Source: an uncultured Bacteroidales bacterium
Lineage (GTDB): Bacteria; Bacteroidota; Bacteroidia; Bacteroidales; UBA932
Reading direction: 5' to 3'
DNA: 5,249 nt
NCBI GenBank assembly: GCA_937890845.1
Contig: CALADR010000270.1
Span: 1 to 5,249 of the forward strand
Positions within the stretch are counted from its first letter, which is position 1. Every line of letters starts with the position of its first letter. The position numbers were made by a program, and so were the translations under genes. Below the pieces are notes generated by a model. It was not told the DNA's origin and did not search any database. It was given only the letters and a program-made list of their open reading frames with translations. Below, one piece after another: positions 1-5,249 of the stretch.

Positions 1-614
1 CAAAAGCAGCAGGTGCAGCATACGACAATGCAGACGCAATGTCGGACATATTCGGCAGATACTACACCTGGGAAGAAGCTACCAAAGGTGAAACTGCCTC
101 TGCAAAAGGTCATATCCGCGGAATATGCCCTGAAGGATGGCATATTCCTTCTGACGCTGAATGGACGGCTCTTGCAAATGCTACTATGGCTTCTCTGGAA
201 AAAGAGTGGGAGCCGTTTGGAGAGAAAGTCATCTGGACCCGTAAGGACACAAAGATCAGCCGCGAATTCATGGCCGGGGAACCAGTAGAAGAGTCCAACA
301 GTGATGCTCAGTTCGGAAAGACATCGGGCAGTGCAACTTTCAATAAAGAGACAGAAATGTGGACATACTACTCGTCCGTAGGAGATCCTGACAACAGAAG
401 CGGAATTTCCGCCCTACCTATAGGATATGCCCAGAAGTCCAATGACAAATGGACTTTCCACAGCGCATACGAATATGCAATATTCTGGACTTCAGACAAG
501 GATGAGAACGGAATGGGACTTTGCAGGGTAATCCACAAATCCAGTCCTGACGTTTATCTCGAAGCTCATGACACGAGATCTTTTGCTGCGGCAGTACGCT
601 GCATAAAAGACTGA
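1..614 (+). CDS. FISUMP-domain protein, C-terminal part (5' end outside window)
   Basis: The reading frame is open from base 3 to the TGA at 612-614. It has no stop upstream of the first ATG (39), and the twelve codons before it (K-A-A-G-A-A-Y-D-N-A-D-A) read as ordinary protein, so the gene begins left of the window; 203 residues are visible. The family is recognisable as FISUMP (Fibrobacter succinogenes major paralogous domain). Its landmarks are GRYYTWEEA near residues 18-26, GICPEGWHIPSDAEW at 40-54, SGISALPIGY at 133-142, FWTS at 161-164, and the terminal SFAAAVRCIKD. These proteins are usually secreted or surface lipoproteins of Bacteroidota and Fibrobacterota, with no established biochemical role; any signal peptide would lie outside the window. 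About 70 residues between the WHIPSDAEW and ALPIGY motifs are not recognisable. The next gene starts 56 bases downstream, so co-transcription is possible but not shown. The family call is confident; the function is unknown. Confidence 0.85.
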   Translation, partial: KAAGAAYDNADAMSDIFGRYYTWEEATKGETASAKGHIRGICPEGWHIPSDAEWTALANATMASLEKEWEPFGEKVIWTRKDTKISREFMAGEPVEESNSDAQFGKTSGSATFNKETEMWTYYSSVGDPDNRSGISALPIGYAQKSNDKWTFHSAYEYAIFWTSDKDENGMGLCRVIHKSSPDVYLEAHDTRSFAAAVRCIKD

Positions 615-630
615 AAAACCTTTTATAAGC

Positions 631-650
631 ATTAGAAAATATTTTCAAAT
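631..650. promoter_or_regulatory. 20-bp near-perfect AT-rich palindrome upstream of lemA
   Basis: The gap between the FISUMP gene and lemA holds a 12-base perfect palindrome, GAAAATATTTTC (635-646). It extends to 20 bases (631-650) with nine of ten positions paired; 634/647 is the only mismatch. It ends 20 bases before the lemA ATG. The right half contains TATTTTCA (640-647), a poor match with two mismatches to the Bacteroidota -7 element TAnnTTTG, and I see no good -33 TTTG at the expected distance. It could be an operator for a dimeric regulator of the lemA cluster, or chance symmetry in AT-rich DNA. It has no GC stem, so it is not a terminator. Confidence 0.3.
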
Positions 651-670
651 AACTCAACAATCGAATTGAA

Positions 671-1261
671 ATGAAAAAAGGATTAATAGCAATAATAGTG
701 GTTGCAGCCATATTCCTCGCTGCATTCCTGTGGATAAAGAACTCCTACAACGGACTTGTGAACGGAGACGAAAGTGTAAAAGCAGCATGGTCCCAGGTGG
801 AAAATGTATATCAGAGACGTGCAGACTTGATACCGAACCTTGTAGCTACAGTAAAAGGTTATGCCTCACATGAGTCTGAAACATTGGAAGGAGTAGTAAG
901 TGCAAGGGCAAAAGCCACTCAGATTACAGTGGATCCTGCAAAACTTGACGCAGCTGGAATTGCAAAATTCCAGGCAGCACAGGGCGAATTGTCCCAGGCG
1001 ATCGGCAAGTTGATAATGCTTAAGGAAAACTACCCGGAACTCAAGGCAAACCAGAATTTTCTTGAACTCCAGGCACAGCTTGAAGGTACAGAGAACCGAA
1101 TCAGCACCGAAAGGAAAAAATATAACGACTCTGCAAGGAGTTACAACACTATGGTGCGCAGTTTTCCCAGAAATATCATAGCTTCCATGTTCGGTTTTGA
1201 AACCAAGGGCTATTTCGAGGCTTCCGAAGAAGCCAAAACTGCACCTAAAGTAGAATTCTAG
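671..1261 (+). CDS. lemA: LemA family membrane protein
   Basis: This 196-residue protein has the usual LemA length and architecture. It has a short positive N-terminus (MKK), one hydrophobic segment at about residues 4-22, and then a long, mostly helical domain expected outside the cytoplasmic membrane. Signature motifs are clear: the YNGLVNGDESVKAAWSQVEN region at 26-45, QRRADLIPNLV at 48-58, YPELKANQNFLELQ at 121-134, LEGTENRI at 137-144, and YN.MVRSFP near 158-166. The APKVEF ending resembles other Bacteroidota members. LemA proteins (named from Listeria) form helical bundles and have no settled molecular function. They commonly sit beside TPM/YgcG-type genes, as here. The ATG at 671 is preceded by AT-rich sequence with no Shine-Dalgarno, normal for the phylum. 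The next gene begins 28 bases after the TAG, which supports an operon. Confidence 0.95.
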   Translation: MKKGLIAIIVVAAIFLAAFLWIKNSYNGLVNGDESVKAAWSQVENVYQRRADLIPNLVATVKGYASHESETLEGVVSARAKATQITVDPAKLDAAGIAKFQAAQGELSQAIGKLIMLKENYPELKANQNFLELQAQLEGTENRISTERKKYNDSARSYNTMVRSFPRNIIASMFGFETKGYFEASEEAKTAPKVEF

Positions 1262-1289
1262 TCCGCAATAACAGAATACTACCTATAAA

Positions 1290-1772
1290 ATGAAATCCAA
1301 TGAAGTGCTCACAAAAGAGCAACAGGAAGCAATTACTGACGCGATAGGCAATGCAGAAAAAAACACATCAGGAGAAATAAGGATACACCTTGACGATATA
1401 TGCCAGGGCAATCCAGTCAAAAGGGCTGAAGAAGTCTTCATGCGGCTAGGTATGAACAGAACAGCCCAGAGAAACGGAGTCTTGATTTATGTGGCTTGCG
1501 AATCCAAAGTATTTGCTATCATAGGAGATAAGGGGATAAACGATTTAGTTCCTGACGGCTTCTGGAACGATATTTCAGCAGGAATGGCAAATGCCTTCAG
1601 AAAAGGAGACTTTGCAGAAGGACTTGAAACGGCTGTAAGAAAAGTAGGCGAAAAACTCAAAGCTTTTTTTCCTTACACTTCAGATGATGTCAACGAGCAG
1701 CCGGATGAGATTTCCTTTTCTTCCGGCCATAGGACAAACGGCTCTTCTAAAGACTTGGAGGACGTAAAATGA
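1290..1772 (+). CDS. TPM-domain protein without signal peptide
   Basis: This 160-residue protein is essentially one TPM domain (TLP18.3/Psb32/MOLO-1 family). Visible motifs are the N-terminal helix LTKEQQEAITDAI (7-19), the strand TSGEIRIHL (26-34), RAEEVFMRLGM (45-55), RNGVLIYVA (61-69), FAIIGDKGIND (75-85), the FWNDIS helix (91-96), and FPYTSDDVNEQPDEISF (127-143), a tail typical of Bacteroidota homologues. It has no signal peptide and no obvious membrane segment, so it probably stays in the cytoplasm or binds the membrane peripherally, unlike the next gene. Some plant TPM proteins have reported phosphatase activity, but nothing here lets me claim an enzyme activity. The start at 1290 has no Shine-Dalgarno. 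The stop overlaps the following start as ATGA, a sign of translational coupling. The last 15 or so residues (HRTNGSSKDLEDVK) look like an unconserved tail. Confidence 0.92.
   Translation: MKSNEVLTKEQQEAITDAIGNAEKNTSGEIRIHLDDICQGNPVKRAEEVFMRLGMNRTAQRNGVLIYVACESKVFAIIGDKGINDLVPDGFWNDISAGMANAFRKGDFAEGLETAVRKVGEKLKAFFPYTSDDVNEQPDEISFSSGHRTNGSSKDLEDVK
1757..1761 (+). promoter_or_regulatory. Shine-Dalgarno-like GGAGG before the second TPM gene
   Basis: GGAGG lies 7 bases before the ATG at 1769, inside the last codons of the preceding gene. Spacing is good for this ATG and poor (13 bases) for the alternative ATG at 1775, so it supports the 1769 start. None of the other visible starts (671, 1290, 3256) has such a motif, as expected for Bacteroidota. 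It may help reinitiation at the ATGA overlap, or it may simply reflect the codons for L-E-D. Confidence 0.45.
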
Positions 1773-2617
1773 CAATGATTAGTCTGAAAGCCAAATATGC
1801 TGCAATCAGCATTATAGCTGTCATTTCAATACTGGCATTCATGCCGGAATGCCTCGCCTTTCCCAAGAGACCAGTTCCGGAAAGGCTGGTTAATGATTAT
1901 GCCGGAATCTTTTCACAAAGACAGGCTGTTTCATTAGAACGTGCTCTTGTTGCCTTTGATGACTCTACATCAAATCAGATAGCAGTAGTGACTGTTACTG
2001 ATTTGGAAGGCTACAGTGCAATGGAATATGCCACCCAAATAGGTCTGGACTGGAAAATTGGATCTGAGAAATTCGACAACGGAGTAGTGCTTCTTATAAA
2101 GCCGAAAACATCCGAATCAAAAGGACAGGTAGCAATAAGTGTCGGCTACGGGCTTGAAGGAGCTATTACCGATGCTTATTCAAAACGCATAATAGAAACT
2201 GTAATCATTCCATATTTCAGGGAAAACGATTATTTTGGCGGTGTAGCAAACGCTTGCTCTATACTTATGAAATTGGCTTCCGGAGAAATCTCTGAAGTCA
2301 GGGAAAACAACGATTCGTCATTTGGGAAAGCTATGGCAGGACTGATAATATCCGGGTTCATTACATTGCTTCTCATAATCGTCATATTCGGCAAATCAGG
2401 AAGAAACAATGGAGGTAGAGGCGGAGGATACCGCGACCGGGATGACTCTGACGATTTGCTAAGAGGAATAATCCTCGGAAGCCTGCTGAGCGGCGGAAAC
2501 AGACGATCTTATGGCGGAGGGTATGGAAGCGGCTTTGGAGGAAGTTCTTTTGGTGGCGGATTCGGAGGTTTCGGAGGAGGCTCATTCGGAGGAGGAGGCT
2601 CATCCGGCTCTTGGTAA
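1769..2617 (+). CDS. YgcG-type TPM-domain membrane protein with Gly-rich tail
   Basis: This 282-residue protein has the classic YgcG-like layout. A signal peptide covers about residues 1-30 (basic K7 and K9, hydrophobic core 11-25, likely cleavage after ECLA at 30). A TPM domain spans about 36-170, with LVNDYAGIFS (40-49), NQIAVVTV (69-76), the DNGVVLLI strand (103-110), and SVGYGLEGAITD (124-135). One membrane helix at about 188-207 follows, then a tail rich in Gly, Ser, Arg and Phe that ends in the family-typical FGGGGSSGSW. The TPM domain is therefore expected in the periplasm, anchored by the C-terminal helix with the tail on the cytoplasmic side; that topology is inferred. The family has no settled biochemical role. 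The ATG at 1769 overlaps the previous stop (ATGA) and has a GGAGG upstream. The TAA at 2615-2617 is 3 bases from the stop of the convergent LolA-like gene, and a strong terminator follows at 2655-2697. Confidence 0.93.
   Translation: MTMISLKAKYAAISIIAVISILAFMPECLAFPKRPVPERLVNDYAGIFSQRQAVSLERALVAFDDSTSNQIAVVTVTDLEGYSAMEYATQIGLDWKIGSEKFDNGVVLLIKPKTSESKGQVAISVGYGLEGAITDAYSKRIIETVIIPYFRENDYFGGVANACSILMKLASGEISEVRENNDSSFGKAMAGLIISGFITLLLIIVIFGKSGRNNGGRGGGYRDRDDSDDLLRGIILGSLLSGGNRRSYGGGYGSGFGGSSFGGGFGGFGGGSFGGGGSSGSW
2507..2614 (+). repeat. Low-complexity Gly/Ser/Phe-rich coding repeat
   Basis: These bases encode residues 247-282 of the YgcG-type protein. The segment consists of degenerate GGA/GGC glycine runs broken by Phe, Tyr and Ser, in units close to FGGGSFGG. 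At the DNA level it is a run of near-copies of GGAGG-, TTCGGAGG- and GGCGGA-like words. Such tails are standard in this family, so the repeat belongs to the gene and is not an inserted element. The repetition could allow slippage and length differences between strains. Confidence 0.7.
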
Positions 2618-2620
2618 TGC

Positions 2621-3256
2621 CTATCTGAGATCAGTAATAATCCAAGATGAATCCAAGGACTTGTCATCAAACACGAAGTATGACAAGTCCTTTTTTTGTC
2701 TATACCTGAATCCTTTGATAGCTAATACTGTTTCCGTACCGTCTCCGGCTGTTGCAGAAGCACCGCAAATTACATTGTCCTTGAAATAAAGACAGACATC
2801 CAAAAGCCCTATATCAAGCACCGGCTCAAGTCCAATCTCCAAAACCCGTTCTCCTTTAAACGTAACTTCAGACGAGGAGACTTGTCTGAAAAGAAGATTG
2901 GCATCTCTTATCAGAAGTACCGGATTGGATTTATATGTATACTCACCCTGCAATACGGTTTCAATCACCGCCTCTTTTGCATTTTCATCTACAGACCACA
3001 AGTTCTTTCCGTCACATATTACCTCTACTCCATCAGTACAAAGCATATATGCATCACCTTGTATACAAGCACTTCCGGAACCTGTAAAATAAGTTTTTCC
3101 TTTACGTGCTTCATAAGAATATGTAAAGGATAGAGAAGAATCTGCAAGAGCATCAGAAAGGTACTTCAAAGGACTATCCCCGGATGCTGATACTACGGGT
3201 GATACAGTCAATAAAGAAATCACCAGCGCATATAAAATATTTGCTAAAAAAAACAT
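2621..3256 (-). CDS. lolA: LolA-like outer-membrane lipoprotein carrier
   Basis: This 211-residue protein has a signal peptide at residues 1-24 (hydrophobic 2-21, likely cleavage after VVSA), then a LolA-type beta fold. Family features are LSFTYSYEARKGKTYFTGSG (42-61), GDAYMLCTDGVEVICDGKNLW (67-87; in the family this strand pair ends in DGK.LW), D90, VTFKGERVLEIGL (131-143), and the C-terminal strand YFVFDD (193-198) ending in IITDLR. LolA shuttles lipoproteins from the inner-membrane LolCDE complex across the periplasm. The start at 3256 is the only Met after the in-frame TGA at 3280-3278. Two oddities: the signal peptide has no Lys or Arg before its core (MFFLANIL), and the mature part has five cysteines (64, 73, 81, 155, 164). 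It lies 13 bases after ftsK and is probably co-transcribed. Its 3' coding region contains a terminator for the opposite strand. Similarity is clear but divergent, so a LolA-like relative is possible. Confidence 0.8.
   Translation of the reverse strand: MFFLANILYALVISLLTVSPVVSASGDSPLKYLSDALADSSLSFTYSYEARKGKTYFTGSGSACIQGDAYMLCTDGVEVICDGKNLWSVDENAKEAVIETVLQGEYTYKSNPVLLIRDANLLFRQVSSSEVTFKGERVLEIGLEPVLDIGLLDVCLYFKDNVICGASATAGDGTETVLAIKGFRYRQKKDLSYFVFDDKSLDSSWIITDLR
2655..2697 (+). terminator. Rho-independent terminator of the lemA-TPM cluster, inside lolA
   Basis: A perfect 13-bp inverted repeat pairs 2655-2667 (AAGGACTTGTCAT) with 2680-2692 (ATGACAAGTCCTT) across a 12-base loop. A run of seven T covers 2691-2697, of which the first two are paired. 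Read on the + strand this is a strong intrinsic terminator, 37 bases after the YgcG-type stop codon. Read on the - strand there is no T run after the stem, so it should act in one direction only. The same bases encode about 15 LolA residues, in the KKDLSYFVFDDKSLD region. Confidence 0.8.
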
Positions 3257-3269
3257 AAACAGACTTACG

Positions 3270-5249
3270 TTACTTGTTCAGGTATGCCCTCAATATTGAC
3301 TCCAATTCATCAAGATCGCTTACCAGGACCTGCCTAGGCTTTGATCCTTCCTGCGGTCCGACGATACCGGAAGCTTCCAACTGATCCATTACACGACCTG
3401 CCCTTGCATATCCCATACCAAGTTTTCTCTGAAGCGTAGATGTAGAACCCTGCTGGAAGGTAACAACCATACGTGCCGCCTCTTCAAACATTGCATCAAG
3501 ATTCTGCATATCAACCATATCCGGACCTCCTTCAGTACTGTCATTCTGTAGTTCCGGAAGATAATAAGGAGTATTGCAGCAGGCTCTGAAGCCAGTCTGG
3601 GAACCGATATATTCTGTAACCTTGTTTATCTCATCCATATTGACAAGCGCGCACTGCACACGCTCCGTGTCAACACCTGCATAGTAGAGCATATCCCCCT
3701 TTCCTATCAGTTTTTCTGCCCCTGGCTTATCAAGAATAGTGGCAGAATCTATCCTTGTAACTACCCTGAATGCTATTCTCGTCGGGAAGTTGGTCTTGAT
3801 AAGTCCTGTAATAACATCAACAGAAGGCCTCTGCGTAGCTATTATGACATGGATACCTGCAGCCCTTCCTTTCTGCGCAAGCCTGATGATAGACGATGTT
3901 ATACTTCTGGCCTGTGTCTTGGATTCAGTTCCCATACCTCCAGACATTATCAAGTCGGCATACTCGTCTATAACCACGACCATATAAGGTAGGAAACGGT
4001 GTCCTTCCGTAGGCAACAGATGCCTGTTTCTGTATTTTTCGTTGTAATTTTTTATATTATTTGTTCCCGACTTGCTGAGCAGAAGGTATCTTTCATCCAT
4101 TTCAATACATAGAGAACGCAGTATCTCATCAGCCTGCCTAGGATGCTTTACTATAGCATTGTCCATTTCATCGCTTTCACTTGCTGCTGTCGGCATCACT
4201 GCCAGATAATGCTTAAGAAGTTTGGCATAGGAAGAAAACTCAACCATCTTAGGGTCAATGAAAACAAACTTCAGTTCGGACGGATGCTTAGCGTAAAGCA
4301 ATGATGTAATGATAACATTCAAGCCAACAGACTTTCCTTGCTTAGTAGCTCCAGCCACAAGCAAATGAGGTGCATCCGCCAGGTCAAATGTCTTGACCCT
4401 CTGCATTATAGTATATCCCAATGCAATCGGAAGTTCTGCCTTGCTGTTCCTGAATGAATCATCATTAAGCATAGCCTTCAACGGAACTATGGAAGGCTTG
4501 TTATTCGCGACCTCTATTCCTACTGCATCTGTAAGAATAACTACCCTCACGCCCTTTATTTTCAATGCTATGGCTATATCATCCTCAAGATTCTTGATAG
4601 CCGACACCTTGACACCAGGAGCCGGGTAAACTTTATAAAGAGTAACTGTAGGACCGACACAAGCAGTAACCTTCTCCACCTGAATCTTATAATTGAGAAG
4701 CGTAGCACGTATCTTATTGTTGTTTCTTTCCAACTCTTCAGGAGCCACCTCGTAACGCCCGTCTTTATAATCGTTCAACAAATCAAGAGAAGGAAACTTG
4801 TAGTTCTCAAGCTCTTCCCTATTGTCTATACGCGGAAGTTCCTTTGTAACATCAGCAGATATCTCCTGTCCCTTTATAACCTCAACCCCATCCGAAGCAG
4901 ACATATTCACTGCCTGCCTGGCCGGACTTGGAGTAATAACTGTTTTCGGCTCTGCAGGACAGGCTTCCTGAACAAAGTCAGTACCGGGGTCATCAACTGG
5001 CTCAACAAACGGCTCCACATCCGGAGTATAACCACTGTCAAACGGATTGTCATCAATAGGAAGGGACGGAACTTCAACTTCAGCTTCATCAGGCACAACA
5101 TCTTTTACCGATTCTTCAGATTTACAGCAAGATACGCCTTCCATGACATCCTTGCCTTTTCCGTCTTCCTTGCTCTCACTTGAATCTCCGGCAGTGACGA
5201 GCCACCTTGAAAACCGTCCGCTTGTATAAAGCAGCCAGATGACTATAAA
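3270..5249 (-). CDS. ftsK: FtsK/SpoIIIE DNA translocase, C-terminal part (5' end outside window)
   Basis: FtsK pumps DNA at the division septum and helps resolve chromosome dimers with XerCD. The frame stays open from the TAA at 3272-3270 to the right edge, giving 659 visible residues. The ATG at 5144 is internal, because the 35 codons before it begin FIVIWLLYTSGRFSRW, the end of the last helix of the N-terminal membrane domain. An acidic, Pro-rich linker follows (about residues 20-150). The motor then runs to about 570, with LPIALGYTI (273-281), PHLLVAGATKQGKS containing Walker A (300-307), DPKMVEFSSYAK (332-343), CIEMDERY (381-388), Walker B VVVIDEYAD (424-432), and IATQRPSVDVITGLIKTNFPTRIAFR (470-495). 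The C-terminal gamma winged helix (about 580-659), which in FtsK reads DNA polarity sequences, contains LQRKLGMGYARAGRVMDQLE and GIVGPQEGSKPRQVLV. Motor motifs look intact. Residues 436-455, just after Walker B, look longer than in relatives I remember. lolA follows after 13 bases. Confidence 0.96.
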   Translation of the reverse strand, partial: FIVIWLLYTSGRFSRWLVTAGDSSESKEDGKGKDVMEGVSCCKSEESVKDVVPDEAEVEVPSLPIDDNPFDSGYTPDVEPFVEPVDDPGTDFVQEACPAEPKTVITPSPARQAVNMSASDGVEVIKGQEISADVTKELPRIDNREELENYKFPSLDLLNDYKDGRYEVAPEELERNNNKIRATLLNYKIQVEKVTACVGPTVTLYKVYPAPGVKVSAIKNLEDDIAIALKIKGVRVVILTDAVGIEVANNKPSIVPLKAMLNDDSFRNSKAELPIALGYTIMQRVKTFDLADAPHLLVAGATKQGKSVGLNVIITSLLYAKHPSELKFVFIDPKMVEFSSYAKLLKHYLAVMPTAASESDEMDNAIVKHPRQADEILRSLCIEMDERYLLLSKSGTNNIKNYNEKYRNRHLLPTEGHRFLPYMVVVIDEYADLIMSGGMGTESKTQARSITSSIIRLAQKGRAAGIHVIIATQRPSVDVITGLIKTNFPTRIAFRVVTRIDSATILDKPGAEKLIGKGDMLYYAGVDTERVQCALVNMDEINKVTEYIGSQTGFRACCNTPYYLPELQNDSTEGGPDMVDMQNLDAMFEEAARMVVTFQQGSTSTLQRKLGMGYARAGRVMDQLEASGIVGPQEGSKPRQVLVSDLDELESILRAYLNK

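Noticed and set aside
640..647. TATTTTCA as a Bacteroidota -7 promoter element for lemA
   Set aside because: It has two mismatches to TAnnTTTG and no convincing -33 element, so it is mentioned only within the palindrome entry.
110..711. Two - strand open frames (110-298 and 418-711) opposite the FISUMP and lemA genes
   Set aside because: They overlap recognisable conserved domains on the + strand and show no family motifs or start signals.
2639..2657. 8-base direct repeat AATCCAAG with 11-base spacing, just before the terminator
   Set aside because: It is short, lies within lolA codons, and has no partner structure suggesting an attachment site or protein-binding array.
2511..2789. Open frame of 92 codons on the + strand across the YgcG-type stop and the lolA 3' end
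   Set aside because: It begins out of frame within the Gly-rich tail, runs through the terminator, and encodes a low-complexity Glu/Ala-rich start typical of a shifted Gly repeat.
3739..3987. Open frame of 82 codons on the + strand opposite ftsK
   Set aside because: It lies wholly inside the conserved FtsK motor region, its product resembles no family I know, and it is explained as a shadow of the real gene.
1..5249. tRNA, rRNA, CRISPR array, insertion sequence, phage or toxin-antitoxin signatures
   Set aside because: Nearly every base is covered by conserved genes, and I saw no clover-leaf, regular spaced repeats, transposase motifs or terminal inverted repeats.

Overview
The window looks like ordinary chromosome from a member of the Bacteroidota, probably Bacteroidales. 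This rests on the gene types: a FISUMP-domain protein, a LemA-TPM-TPM cluster, and an FtsK translocase followed by a LolA-like carrier whose C-terminus ends in the group's typical ITDLR-like motif. It also rests on the general lack of Shine-Dalgarno sequences in front of starts. No RNA gene, mobile element, CRISPR array or integrase is visible. Coding density is very high.

Layout. On the + strand, 1-614 is the 3' part of a FISUMP-domain (probably surface or secreted) protein whose start lies to the left of the window. A 56-base AT-rich gap carrying a near-perfect 20-bp palindrome separates it from a tight three-gene + strand cluster. That cluster is lemA (671-1261), a cytosolic-looking TPM-domain protein (1290-1772), and an exported, membrane-anchored TPM-domain protein of the YgcG type with a glycine-rich tail (1769-2617). 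The last two overlap by ATGA. On the - strand, reading leftwards, are the C-terminal two-thirds or more of an FtsK/SpoIIIE DNA translocase (5249-3270, open at the right edge) and, 13 bases later, a LolA-like outer-membrane lipoprotein carrier (3256-2621). The two transcription units converge with only 3 bases between their stop codons.

How the genes fit together. LemA and TPM proteins often occur side by side in bacteria, and the three genes here are probably one envelope-associated operon of uncertain biochemical role. FtsK and LolA are a housekeeping pair: chromosome segregation at division, and lipoprotein transport across the periplasm. They share an operon but no obvious pathway. The most notable non-coding signal is a strong rho-independent terminator for the + strand cluster. 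It lies inside the 3' coding part of the opposing lolA gene, so the same bases encode LolA residues and end the lemA-TPM transcript.

I did not find a convincing undescribed system. The findings below are modest and graded accordingly.
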